Below are positions 7,687-16,014 of a stretch of 19,099 nt of DNA, in pieces. The notes under the pieces were generated by a model that was not told where the DNA came from, ran no database searches, and saw nothing but the letters and a program-made list of their open reading frames with translations. Origin of the DNA: JBCBAP01 sp038532435 (GTDB taxonomy: Bacteria; Pseudomonadota; Alphaproteobacteria; Rhodobacterales; Rhodobacteraceae); the NCBI GenBank assembly GCA_038532435.1, contig JBCBAP010000066.1:1-19099 (forward strand). The letters are read 5' to 3'. Positions within the stretch are counted from its first letter, which is position 1, and each line of letters opens with the position of its first letter. The position numbers and the translations under genes are program-made.

Positions 7687-8538
7687 TCAGCGTTGACAGG
7701 CCGGGCAGTAGAACGAAGAGCGGCCGGATTGGACGATCCGCGCCACCGTTCCACCACAGCCAAGGGTTCTGCAAGACGCACCCTCCTGGCCGTACACGGC
7801 GAAGCTGTGCTGAAAATATCCAAGCTCTCCATCCGCTTGGCGGTAATCGCGCAGGGATGAGCCCCCCGCCTCGATCGCATCGGTGAGGACGGCGCGGATC
7901 GCGTCTGCCAACCGGTCGAGCCGCGCGGCACCGATGCGGCCCGCGAGCCGCTTTGGCGAGATGCCCGCGCGCCAGAGCGCCTCGCACACATAGATGTTGC
8001 CGAGGCCGGCGACGATTCGCTGATCGAGGAGTGCAGCCTTCACCGGGCTGCGCTTACCGGCGAAGCGGTCGCGCAGAAGAAACGCCCCGAACCCGTTGCC
8101 GAGCGGTTCGGGACCGAGCACGGAGAGCAGCTTGTGTCCCTCCCCCTCAGCCGTCGGAAACAGGTCCATCGCACCGAACCGCCGGGCGTCGTTGAAGGTG
8201 ATGCGGGTGCCATCCTCCATATCAAACACCACATGATCGTGCTTTTCGGGTGCCGGATGGGTGTGGTGGAACGCGCCGGGCGTGTGGCCTGCGATGATCA
8301 TCCGTCCGGACATGCCGAGATGGATCAGCAGCGTCTCCCCCCGGTCGAGATCTGCGAGGATGTACTTTGACCTCCGGCGCAGGCGCTCCACCCGCGCGCC
8401 GGTGAGACGGTCGGCCATACGCTCCGGAAAAGGCCAGCGCAGGTCCGGCCTGCGGACATCCGCCCGGGCGATGATGCGCCCCGTCATCGCGGGCTCTAGC
8501 CCCCGGCGCACGGTTTCAACCTCTGGCAATTCGGGCAT
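7687..8538 (-). CDS. mutM: Formamidopyrimidine-DNA glycosylase (Fpg/MutM)
   Basis: MutM excises 8-oxoguanine and formamidopyrimidines and nicks the abasic site by beta,delta-elimination. The 283-residue protein begins MPELPEVETVRRGLEP, so the catalytic N-terminal proline (residue 2 after Met removal) and Glu3 are present. SKYILADL with a conserved Lys at 58 and LIHLGMSGRM follow. The H2TH region KAALLDQRIVAGLGNIYVCEAL and a C-terminal zinc finger are also visible. The finger spacing is Cys-X4-Cys...Cys-X2-Cys, ending YCPACQR. The longer open frame upstream of 8538 was rejected because the proline must be N-terminal. It precedes the enoyl-CoA hydratase gene on the same strand and is divergent from ubiE. 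Confidence 0.96.
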   Translation of the reverse strand: MPELPEVETVRRGLEPAMTGRIIARADVRRPDLRWPFPERMADRLTGARVERLRRRSKYILADLDRGETLLIHLGMSGRMIIAGHTPGAFHHTHPAPEKHDHVVFDMEDGTRITFNDARRFGAMDLFPTAEGEGHKLLSVLGPEPLGNGFGAFLLRDRFAGKRSPVKAALLDQRIVAGLGNIYVCEALWRAGISPKRLAGRIGAARLDRLADAIRAVLTDAIEAGGSSLRDYRQADGELGYFQHSFAVYGQEGASCRTLGCGGTVARIVQSGRSSFYCPACQR

Positions 8539-8937
8539 CCCGACCTCTCGATTGTCAGCCGAAAGGGTGTAGCGCGCGACGGGGGCGGTGGCCAGCCTCG
8601 TGCATGGATCACGGCGGGATGTGCGGCTGATGGCGGTCGGGTGAGACTGCGCCGATGGTCGAAGAAATGGAGCACGCATCGCCCCCGCATCGACGCGCAA
8701 AGGTGTGATCGGCCGACCCCGCTGAGCCTGCCGCGGTCCCTTCCCGTGCACAACCGGCTTCAGCCGTGCCAAGAGCGTCATGTTGCGTGGTCTCCTGTCT
8801 GACCGGCGAAACCCGCGGAGGTTGCCCCGCACTAACCCAGCAGTCCCAATGGAAAACTTCCCCCCTGAGGCACTCTGCCCACCTTCCTTGTCCGCGCAGC
8901 GCGACTAGGTTAGCTGTCAGAAAACAGGAGCATGTCC
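8539..8937. other. Divergent mutM/ubiE intergenic region
   Basis: About 400 bp with no supported gene. It must carry the promoters of mutM (minus) and ubiE (plus). On the plus strand TTGTCC with a 17-base spacer and TAGCTG lies just before the ubiE ribosome-binding site, but the hexamers are weak. Short open frames on both strands have no recognisable content. Confidence 0.5.
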
Positions 8938-9672
8938 ATGTCAGACAAGACCACCCATTTCGGGTACCAGTCCGTGCAAGAGGACGCGAAGGCAGGCATG
9001 GTCCACGGCGTGTTCTCATCCGTTGCGAACAAGTATGACGTTATGAATGACGTGATGAGCGCTGGCATCCACCGCCTGTGGAAAGACGCGATGATGGACT
9101 GGCTCGCCCCCCGGGGGCACATGCGCCTTCTCGATGTCGCAGGGGGGACCGGAGACATCGCCTTTCGCTTTCTCAAGCGTGGCGGGGGGGCGGCGACGGT
9201 CTGCGACATGACCGAGTCGATGCTGCTGGAGGGGCAGAAGCGGCCCGAGGCCGAGGGTGCGCCCCTCGATTGGGTCGTCGGCGACGCGATGGCCCTGCCC
9301 TTCGACGCGGCGAGCTACGACGCTTACACCATCAGCTTCGGCATCCGGAACGTCACCCGCATGGAGGATGCGCTGTCCGAGGCGTACCGGGTGCTCAAGC
9401 CCGGCGGCCGGTTCCTGTGCCTCGAATTCAGCCAGATCCCCAACGATCTGTTGCAGCGGATGTACGATGCCTATTCGTTCAACGTGATCCCGCAGATGGG
9501 GCGGATGATCACCGGCGACCGGGACAGCTATCAGTATCTGGTTGAATCGATCCGGCAGTTCCCGGATCAGGACACCTTCGCCGATCGGATCCGGGCGGCG
9601 GGTTTTGAGAATGTGAAGTACCGCAATCTCTCCATGGGCATCGCAGCCCTCCACTCGGGCTGGAAGATTTGA
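8938..9672 (+). CDS. ubiE: Demethylmenaquinone/ubiquinone C-methyltransferase UbiE
   Basis: UbiE is the SAM-dependent C-methyltransferase of ubiquinone (and, where present, menaquinone) synthesis. The 244-residue protein has THFGYQSV at the N-terminus, the family segment VHGVFSSVANKYDVMNDVMSAGIHRLWKD, SAM-binding motif I LLDVAGGTGDIA, and the conserved ISFGIRNVTRMEDAL and LKPGGRFLCLEFS. The typical ending GIAALHSGWKI is present. Two ATGs occur at 8932 and 8938. CAGGAG at 8925-8930 is one base from the first and seven from the second, so 8938 is chosen. The stop overlaps the TTG start of ubiB, implying coupled translation within one quinone-synthesis operon. Confidence 0.96.
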   Translation: MSDKTTHFGYQSVQEDAKAGMVHGVFSSVANKYDVMNDVMSAGIHRLWKDAMMDWLAPRGHMRLLDVAGGTGDIAFRFLKRGGGAATVCDMTESMLLEGQKRPEAEGAPLDWVVGDAMALPFDAASYDAYTISFGIRNVTRMEDALSEAYRVLKPGGRFLCLEFSQIPNDLLQRMYDAYSFNVIPQMGRMITGDRDSYQYLVESIRQFPDQDTFADRIRAAGFENVKYRNLSMGIAALHSGWKI

Positions 9673-11201
9673 GCTTCTTCTCCAATGTCTGGCGGCTGGT
9701 GCGAACCGGGTCGACCTTCGAACGGACCGGCGCGCTGTCGGTTGCGATGGAGGCGATGGGTGCACCGCCGCCCCTGCGCGTGGCGGCGAAGGCGCTCCTG
9801 TGGCCCTTTCAATGGCTGGGGCTGAAGGGAGATCCCGCGCTGCCGCCGGTCGTCAGGGCGATCACGGCGCTTGGCCCGTCGTACGTGAAGTTCGGCCAGA
9901 TCCTGTCCACCCGCCCGGACGTGACCGGAGACGAACTGGCAGGACAGCTCCGCATCCTGCAGGACAAGCTCGCTCCCTTTCCCATGGACGCCGCGCGGCG
10001 CGAGGTGGCGCTGGAGCTTGGGTGCCCGGTGGAGGAGGTCTTCTCTGAGTTTTCCCCACCCATCGCCGCCGCCTCCATCGCGCAGGTCCACCGGGCCCGT
10101 GTGCGGGACAGCGGTCGTGAGGTCGCCGTAAAGATCCGCCGGCCCGACATCGCCAAGGCGTTCAAGCGCGACATCGACGCGTTCTATTTCGTCGCGGGCT
10201 TCATCGAATTCTTCGTCCCCGCCACCCGACGACTGAAACCGAAACAGGTGGTCGCCCATTTCGACAGCGTCGTGCAGGGTGAGCTCGATTTCCGGATGGA
10301 GGCCGCTGCGGCGGCGGAGTACGGCGCTCTCGTCGCCGATGACGAGGGCTTCTCCGTCCCTGCCGTGCTCTGGGACCTTTCCGCCTCCCGCGTCATGACG
10401 ACGGAGTGGATGGGCGGGACCAACATGGGCGATATCGACGCGCTCAAGGCCCGCGGGATCGACCTTCCCGACATGGCAAAGCGGATCATCCAGACCTTCC
10501 TCAACCACGCGCTGCGGGACGGGTTCTTCCACGGGGACATGCACCAGGGCAACTTGAAGGTGGGGCCCACGGGCGACCTCGTCGCGTTCGATTTCGGGAT
10601 CATGGGCCGGATCGATGCATACACCCGCAAGGTCTATGCGGAGATCCTGATCGGCTTTCTCCGCAAGGACTACCGCCGTGTCGCGGAGGTGCATTTCGAG
10701 GCGGGCTACGTGCCTGCGGACAAGGACGTCGACGCCTTTGCGCAAGCGCTCCGCTCCGTCGCCGAGCCGATCTTCGGCCAGGATGCGAGCCGGATCTCCA
10801 TGGCCCGCCTGCTGGGCCACCTGTTCGACGTGACCGAACGTTTCGGGATGGAAACCCGGACGGAGCTGCTGCTGCTCCAGCGAACCATGGTGGTGGTGGA
10901 GGGCGTGTCCCGCTCCCTCGATCCCACGATGAACATGTGGACGGTGTCGAAGCCGGTCGTCGAAGGCTACATCCGCGACAATATCGGCCCGCGGGCGGTG
11001 GCCCGGGACCTTGCGGAAACCGTGCGGATCCTGTCCCGTTTCGGACCGCTCCTGCCCCGGATGGCGGAGGATGCGCTCATCCGCGCGAACGCGACACCGG
11101 TGCCCGAGCCGCACACGCGCTCGGTGCCGGGCTGGATCTGGGCCCTTGTCGGTGCCGTGTTGGGCGCGCTGATCGTCGCGGGGCTCGACAGGCTCGACTA
11201 G
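9669..11201 (+). CDS. ubiB: Ubiquinone biosynthesis accessory kinase-like protein UbiB
   Basis: UbiB belongs to the ABC1/ADCK/UbiB atypical kinase family and is needed for ubiquinone synthesis at the inner membrane. The 510-residue product shows the family hallmarks: the KxGQ motif KFGQ at 74-77, the alanine-rich loop AAASIAQVHRA at 133-143 and AVKIRRP with the Lys at 155. Also present are HGDMHQGN at 288-295, the metal-binding DFG at 308-310, and a hydrophobic C-terminus (about 488-505) that would anchor it in the membrane. The start is a TTG at 9669 overlapping the ubiE stop; the reading from it (NVWRLVRTGSTFERTGA) matches relatives, and no suitable ATG lies nearby. The stop is one base from the stop of the convergent APH-fold gene. 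Confidence 0.95.
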   Translation: MSFFSNVWRLVRTGSTFERTGALSVAMEAMGAPPPLRVAAKALLWPFQWLGLKGDPALPPVVRAITALGPSYVKFGQILSTRPDVTGDELAGQLRILQDKLAPFPMDAARREVALELGCPVEEVFSEFSPPIAAASIAQVHRARVRDSGREVAVKIRRPDIAKAFKRDIDAFYFVAGFIEFFVPATRRLKPKQVVAHFDSVVQGELDFRMEAAAAAEYGALVADDEGFSVPAVLWDLSASRVMTTEWMGGTNMGDIDALKARGIDLPDMAKRIIQTFLNHALRDGFFHGDMHQGNLKVGPTGDLVAFDFGIMGRIDAYTRKVYAEILIGFLRKDYRRVAEVHFEAGYVPADKDVDAFAQALRSVAEPIFGQDASRISMARLLGHLFDVTERFGMETRTELLLLQRTMVVVEGVSRSLDPTMNMWTVSKPVVEGYIRDNIGPRAVARDLAETVRILSRFGPLLPRMAEDALIRANATPVPEPHTRSVPGWIWALVGAVLGALIVAGLDRLD

Positions 11202-11202
11202 G

Positions 11203-12066
11203 TCAGGTCCCGGCGAGGCTCGCCTGGAGTGCCTCTGCCTCCCGCTTCAGCGCAGGCTCGAACTCGGCAAACCCTTGCTCCACCCGCCACTGGCAATGGC
11301 ACAGCATGCGCCAGTGATAGGCTGGCGCGGCGCGGCGATAGAGCCTGTCGATCGTGTCGTCCTTGTAGGCGGTGAAGAACCGTGTGCATTCGGCAGCGGT
11401 CAAGGGCGCCTCACCGTTCGTCAGCCACATTGCGGGCGAGAGCGCGAGGGCGATGTCCTCGAGCGCCGGGCCGATGCCGGGGCATTGCCAGTCGATCAGC
11501 ACCGCTGTCCCGTCCTGCAGCACCACGTTGCCCGGAACCGGGTCGCCGTGGAGCGGCACCAGCGGGCCGAGCGGCAGGTCCTCGAGCGTCGGGCGCAACT
11601 CCTCGAGCCTCCGCGCACCTTGAACCTGTCGAGCGATCCGGTCTCCCTCCCCCAGAACCTGAGCAATCGACGTCGGACGGCTGCGAACCGCACCAGCGGG
11701 GCCTGCCCCGTGCAGCTGCCGAAGGGCGCGGGCCAGCGCCTGCGGATCCCGACACGGGGTGGACCCGTCGACAAACGTGGTCATGATCGCGAGACGCTCC
11801 GGCCGATGCGCGATCAGCCTTGGGGCCAGACCGCTCCGTCCCCACCGGGCAAGCGACATAACCTCGTCGGAATAGCTGTTGGGAAAGAGCGGCGCATCCG
11901 CTCCAGCGGCAAACTCCTTGAGCGCGACGTCGCCCGCTTCGAGGGCGACACGCCAGACACGGTTCGTCCGCCCCCCGCTCAGCGGCGCCGACGACGCATT
12001 CGCGGGGATGCCGAAGGCCGCCCGTAGCGCCTGCGGCAGCGCCCCCCGCTCCGCTGTGTCGGTCAT
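11203..12066 (-). CDS. APH/choline-kinase-fold phosphotransferase family protein
   Basis: The 287-residue product has the aminoglycoside phosphotransferase/choline kinase fold. An N-lobe LSGGRTNRVWRV with ALKEF (Lys50, ATP binding) is followed by the Brenner motif LHGDPVPGN (catalytic Asp175, Asn180) and the metal-binding IDWQ (Asp192). GPALEDIALALSP after it is typical of choline/ethanolamine/thiamine-kinase-like members. The substrate cannot be read from sequence, and an antibiotic-resistance role is not implied. The ATG overlaps the stop of the upstream metalloprotease gene as ATGA, so the two are translationally coupled. The gene ends one base from the convergent ubiB stop, leaving no room for a separate terminator. 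Confidence 0.82.
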   Translation of the reverse strand: MTDTAERGALPQALRAAFGIPANASSAPLSGGRTNRVWRVALEAGDVALKEFAAGADAPLFPNSYSDEVMSLARWGRSGLAPRLIAHRPERLAIMTTFVDGSTPCRDPQALARALRQLHGAGPAGAVRSRPTSIAQVLGEGDRIARQVQGARRLEELRPTLEDLPLGPLVPLHGDPVPGNVVLQDGTAVLIDWQCPGIGPALEDIALALSPAMWLTNGEAPLTAAECTRFFTAYKDDTIDRLYRRAAPAYHWRMLCHCQWRVEQGFAEFEPALKREAEALQASLAGT

Positions 12067-13577
12067 TCGGAGACCAGCTTGACCCTCTGTCCGGGCGTCA
12101 GGCGAGAATTCGCATCCAGCGAGTTCAGCGCCAGGAACCGCTCCAGCCGCAGGGGCCCGGGCGACATGCGCTGCGCGAGGCTGTTGACTGTGTCCCCCGC
12201 CCGCACGGTCGTGACCCGCACCCGGTAGGGTTTGAGCCGCGCCGCCTGCGCCTCCGTTAGGCTGTCAAAGCTCTGCACGGACCGGTCGAGCGCCTGACGC
12301 GATGCGCGTGCCGTCTGCGGGCTGAGGGCGGTAAAGCGGTAGAGCCGCCCGTTCGCCCGGATCACCGTCAGATCACCCACGGCAACGCCGGTGTCCTGCT
12401 GGACCGGGATCGTCATGGTCGCCGCGTCCAGCCCGTCGATCCGGCGCGGGCGGATGTCCGCGATGTCCCCGACCGGATTACGCTCCCGGATCTGAGGATA
12501 CCATAAATCCCTCAGGTAAGATGTGAGCGACCCGCCAGGATCCGACGCCGCGTCCATGATCAGGACGCTGGAATCGCGTCCCGCCGCGATGATCTGCGTC
12601 GGCTGGTTCGTGATCCGATATCCTTCCGGGACCGAGAACATGAAACGAAGAACCGGATGCTGGAAACTGTTGCCGCGGACAAATCCCTGCTTCGGGCTGT
12701 CGCCATAGACCATACCGTCGATCATGTTGAGGTACCGGTCCTCGTTCCGCGCGGTCCCGCCGCTCGCATTGCGACCGGCCGCGGCGATCGCCTGCCGCAC
12801 CCGGTCCGCAGTGGCAGGGTGGGAGGCGAGGAAGTCGACGCGGTTGGGGTTGTAGGTCCCCCCCTGCAGGGTCGCATCGACTGAGGATTTGTCGGACATG
12901 GACTCCAGGAACTCCGCCTGCGCGATTGGATCGTATCCGGTCCGCGCGATGTAGGAGACGCCGAGCGTATCCGCCTCGAACTCCTGGGTTCGGGAGTAGG
13001 AGGCGAGGCTGCCAGCGGCCACGGTCTGCCCGATCTCGAGCCCAAGCTGAGCGCCCCGCTCGCCACCCAGAACAGCACCGAGAATGGCTGCGCCGAGAAC
13101 GCCGACGGTCGCACGCTGAGACCGGTTCTGCCGCTCCGTCCCGTGGCGGGCGGTCACATGACCCATCTCATGGCCCAGCACACCCGCAAGCTCCGCCTCG
13201 TCATCGGCGAGCGCAAGCAGTCCGCGGGTCACGTAGACATACCCCCCGGGCAGGGCGAAGGCGTTGATCACCGGGCTGTCCAGCACGGTGAAGGTCCATT
13301 TCGCGTTGGGTTGCTCGGTATTGGACGAAATTCTGCGCCCGATATCGCTGACATAGCTGCGGATCGCAGCGTCCGGCACCTCGCCTCCATACTCCGCGAG
13401 GATGCGTGGATGATTTTCATCGCCGATCCGCTGTTCGGACGCAGTGCGTCCGGAGAACACTTGCGGGGTGGTGGACTGTTGCGCTCCTCCGCGCGTCTCC
13501 CGCACGCCACCGGCACTACAGCCCGCAAGCGCTGCGGCAAAAATCAGAACGACGGCGGCGCGCCATGATCGTGACAT
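12063..13577 (-). CDS. M48 family metalloprotease, lipoprotein, with C-terminal LysM-like domain
   Basis: This is a 504-residue predicted lipoprotein zinc protease of family M48, comparable to periplasmic outer-membrane quality-control proteases such as BepA and LoiP. The N-terminus has a basic start, a hydrophobic stretch and lipobox LAGC (17-20), giving lipidation at Cys20. The zinc motif HEMGH is at 136-140, and the third ligand lies in EFEAD at 199-203, followed by TLGVSYIARTGYDP. ASHPATADRV near 251-260 is also typical of M48. The C-terminus from about 450 (VRAGDTVNSLAQRM to LTPGQRVKLVS) reads as a LysM-like module, suggesting binding to peptidoglycan. AGGAGG lies 8 bases before the ATG at 13577; an ATG two codons upstream is too close. 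It is divergent from the tRNA gene and coupled to the APH-fold gene. Confidence 0.9.
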   Translation of the reverse strand: MSRSWRAAVVLIFAAALAGCSAGGVRETRGGAQQSTTPQVFSGRTASEQRIGDENHPRILAEYGGEVPDAAIRSYVSDIGRRISSNTEQPNAKWTFTVLDSPVINAFALPGGYVYVTRGLLALADDEAELAGVLGHEMGHVTARHGTERQNRSQRATVGVLGAAILGAVLGGERGAQLGLEIGQTVAAGSLASYSRTQEFEADTLGVSYIARTGYDPIAQAEFLESMSDKSSVDATLQGGTYNPNRVDFLASHPATADRVRQAIAAAGRNASGGTARNEDRYLNMIDGMVYGDSPKQGFVRGNSFQHPVLRFMFSVPEGYRITNQPTQIIAAGRDSSVLIMDAASDPGGSLTSYLRDLWYPQIRERNPVGDIADIRPRRIDGLDAATMTIPVQQDTGVAVGDLTVIRANGRLYRFTALSPQTARASRQALDRSVQSFDSLTEAQAARLKPYRVRVTTVRAGDTVNSLAQRMSPGPLRLERFLALNSLDANSRLTPGQRVKLVSE

Positions 13578-13649
13578 GGACATATCCTCCTGTCCGTTTG
13601 CGCGCACGATAACGGCTGGTCCGGGGATTGACCATGCGGATAAGCTCAA

Positions 13650-13678
13650 TTGACGGTCATCGGGCCGCTGGCTAGAAC
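13650..13678 (+). promoter_or_regulatory. Promoter of tRNA-Arg
   Basis: TTGACG (13650-13655) and TAGAAC (13673-13678) are exactly 17 bases apart. The -10 hexamer ends 8 bases before the mature tRNA 5' end. The close fit to consensus and the position make this a convincing housekeeping promoter. Confidence 0.7.
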
Positions 13679-13686
13679 CGAAAAAG

Positions 13687-13763
13687 GGCCCCGTAGCTCA
13701 GCAGGATAGAGCGGCAGATTCCTAATCTGGAGGTCACAGGTTCGAATCCTGTCGGGGTCACCA
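13687..13763 (+). tRNA. tRNA-Arg (anticodon CCT)
   Basis: The 77-base gene folds as a cloverleaf. Acceptor GGCCCCG pairs with CGGGGTC (one G-T), D-stem GCTC with GAGC, and T-stem ACAGG with CCTGT around TTCGAAT. The CCA end is encoded. The anticodon loop TTCCTAA gives anticodon CCT, reading AGG. The anticodon stem pairs CAGA with TCTG, but its outermost pair (27-43) is G opposite G. It is divergent from the M48 gene and marks the boundary between the conserved block and the accessory-looking region to the right. Confidence 0.96.
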
Positions 13764-14780
13764 CACAAGAGCAAGAAACAGTTCTTCGGGGCTGTTTGGA
13801 CACAGCTCCAGTCATTTTCGTTCCATCCAAACCGCAGATTTCGAGGCGTGGAGCACGCCGCGCAGCCTTGTTGCGCAAACAAGACGCTTCTTTGAACCGA
13901 ACGGGCTTCCCTCGGACCAATTTGGGTTACAAGCGCGTGCCGTTGTCCTACGTTATAGGTGAAGACCGTCTTGCGGTGCCCGTCCCTTTCGAGTTTGCCA
14001 AGTCACACTCGATCCCTTCTTCTGTCACCGCACGACCGTCGCAGAGGGCCCTCAAGCCGGGCTGACCTTCACCGCGGCGAGCCGGTCCCTCGTCGCCGCA
14101 ACCGTGACATCCAGCGTTGCAGCAACCGCCCTCTTGGCTCCGACAGAGGCGGCTGCGTAATGCGTCGCCTCCGGCACCACGGCGACCTGTGGCGACGTGC
14201 CGATCGGTGGCTTCGCCAAGACGGCCAACGTTGAGGATGGCGTGCCCGGATCGGCTAACTCGTAGGGCTCTGATGTCGTCGGGTCGAACGGTGATTGGCT
14301 CCGCTTCGCGATGGCAGTAAGAGCCGCGTTCGACGGTCACGATTTGTGGATTGAACTACCCGCAAAGGGTCTTTAGACGGCGCTGCTGCACTTACCGGTC
14401 GGGCTGGCAAGCATGACGCCCTCGTGAAGATGGGAAATCTGCTCGGATGTCGACAGAGCTTCTGATCCTTGCGATCTGCGAGCGCGGCCCTCCACGGTAT
14501 CGAAACCTTCAGGACCAATAATCTTGGTCACATGTGCAATGCGATTTAGGGTGCTCCGGAGGAGACTATCATCATCGGCCAGCTGCGAAGCACTGCAACC
14601 GAGTCTGAAGCACCGGCTGGCGCTCTGGACTGGTCTGTCTGCGTTTAGCCAGAGCCCCGGACTCAACCAAGGCGACAGAGAACCTCGCTCCTACCGAACC
14701 AGGACCATGTCCTGCTCTCTTACCTCTTTGACCAGTCCCGCCCGCGGTGTGTTCTGAGCGTCCGGCAATCGCCGAAGACT
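13764..14780. other. About 1 kb without an intact gene; probable gene debris
   Basis: Open frames of up to 130 codons occur on both strands, but none has a recognisable domain, a good ribosome-binding site or a clear product. In one plus frame, residues read from about 14041 look like an export signal (VAATVTSSVAATALLAPTE then AAA). They end at a TAA (14158-14160), after which the same frame continues with CVASGTTATCGDV until TAG at 14263. This pattern fits a decayed secreted or autotransporter-like gene but is not proof. The rest shows nothing I can name. Confidence 0.4.
13776..13797 (+). terminator. Possible tRNA-Arg terminator hairpin
   Basis: AAACAG and CTGTTT form a 6-bp stem around a 10-base loop, 13 bases after the tRNA CCA. 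There is no long T-run beyond the TTT of the stem itself, so the call is weak. Confidence 0.3.
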
Positions 14781-15482
14781 CTAGTGTTTGACGCTCGGCA
14801 GAACAGGCTTAGGCCGTCGCTGCAGTTCTACGTTTCCCGCGACAATCTTGCGTCGGAGCTCCAGTGCAATTCCCGCAAACAGGGCATTTGCTGTCGTTTG
14901 GCGTTCGCGCTTCAGCCACTCGATCTTACCGGTCTCGATCCGCCAGACCCGCGACCGTTGGGTCGTTATGACGTTCGCAGATGCCAGCCCGCCGTCGAGT
15001 GCCGACATTTCCCCGACATACTGTCCGTCCTCGACCGTAGCCACTTCACGCTGACCGATCTGAACCGACGCTTTCCCAGCGGACAGAAGCGTCATGTACC
15101 GAGGGCTTTCGTCTTGCACTGCGAGGTACGTGGCCTCCGGGAGCGATATCCACTCGCCCATGTCGAGGAGTTCGCGACATGCGCCCGGTGCCAGTCCCTG
15201 AAGTCGCGTTGCGGTAAACTGTCGTTCTTCTTGGGTAAAGCGCGCACCCCTGTCCCGACGCCAGAGCAGGTAGAGCTGGATCAGGTTTACCAACAGCAAC
15301 AAACCTTCCCAGAAGACGCCAACGGGATTGCGCAGCCAGAAGAGATCGTAGGCGATGCCCGCAAGAGCGGACGCGATCACAAGGATTCGCAACTTGGAGA
15401 TGTCACGCATCAGCATGGACACGACGAGCAGGACATATGACAGATGGCCTACGATCCCACCTGTCGAAAACGCGGCGTCCAT
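14781..15482 (-). CDS. Three-helix membrane protein with Popeye-like / cyclic-nucleotide-binding domain
   Basis: The 233-residue product has three hydrophobic helices (about 10-25, 31-47 and 56-74). The third leads into LYLLWRRDRGARFTQEE and then a cyclic-nucleotide-binding-type beta-roll (about 85-210). This is the layout of Popeye-domain (POPDC) proteins, which bind cAMP in animals and have bacterial relatives. The phosphate-binding-cassette region reads QYVGEMSALDGGLASANV (154-171): the Gly-Glu pair is kept (157-158), but the Arg that normally grips the cyclic phosphate is Ala (167). Arg loss at this site also occurs in Popeye proteins. There is no DNA-binding helix-turn-helix, so it is not a CRP-type regulator. 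The start is uncertain: ATG 15482 is used, with TTG at 15494 or 15551 possible and no clear ribosome-binding site for any. It is divergent from the Amt-cyclase gene 878 bp away. Confidence 0.75.
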   Translation of the reverse strand: MDAAFSTGGIVGHLSYVLLVVSMLMRDISKLRILVIASALAGIAYDLFWLRNPVGVFWEGLLLLVNLIQLYLLWRRDRGARFTQEERQFTATRLQGLAPGACRELLDMGEWISLPEATYLAVQDESPRYMTLLSAGKASVQIGQREVATVEDGQYVGEMSALDGGLASANVITTQRSRVWRIETGKIEWLKRERQTTANALFAGIALELRRKIVAGNVELQRRPKPVLPSVKH

Positions 15483-15734
15483 CCAGTAATCCAAGGGGCG
15501 AGAGACCTGCTGTTGCGGGGACCGGTTGCGAAAGGATAACGGTCCGACCAAGCACCAGCAAGAAGCTAGCCGAAGTCATGACGCGCGAGACGCTTGGGGC
15601 TCCATCAGAAGATGAAAAATCATCGTCGGGGTGGGATATATAAAGCAGATATTATTATGCACAGCAGCGTTTCTATATTTTTTTCTCTGAATTTCACAAA
15701 ATAACTGAAATAAATACTTATTCTGTACCGTGAC

Positions 15735-15790
15735 TAATCTGAAGAAGGTGAGCCAAATTCGGACTCACTCCAGATTATATTTTTTGTTAT
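15735..15790 (+). terminator. Terminator-like hairpin without an upstream gene
   Basis: TAATCTG (15735-15741) pairs with CAGATTA (15771-15777), and an inner GTGAG/CTCAC stem adds to it. A tail TATATTTTTTGTT follows on the plus strand. No plus-strand ORF lies upstream within the intergenic region, so a small RNA or an attenuated leader is the obvious alternative reading. Confidence 0.4.
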
Positions 15791-16014
15791 TTAAATCAAA
15801 TTTGTGCCCCTCTCCTAGATCTTGTCCAGATCAAAGATGACGGAACACACAAACGCACGAGACATTTAGGTACTCCTGAGCGGCGGGCCGACATGGATAT
15901 GCCCTTGGTAAACTTTGCAATGCACCTAGAGTTTGAGCGAACGCCGTTGTGACAGCTCATCGAGGCTTCCGAGTAGTTCTTGACGCATGACCCTCTGCAG
16001 TTAGCCTCTTTAAA

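Noticed and set aside
9016..9765. Long minus-strand frame opposite ubiE
   Set aside because: It is the antisense shadow of ubiE. His/Arg/Pro/Glu-rich reading without any family motif. The same holds for the long frames opposite dnaA, recF, dnaN and ubiB.
13948..14340. 130-codon minus-strand frame
   Set aside because: No domain, no start signal, and Arg/Gly/Cys-rich composition typical of a chance frame in GC-rich DNA.
15655..15663. TTATGCACA, a match to the DnaA-box pattern TTATNCACA
   Set aside because: It is isolated, with no second box nearby, and lies 10 kb from dnaA inside an AT-rich stretch where such 9-mers arise easily. A TTATCCGCA-like site near 13636-13644 is also single.
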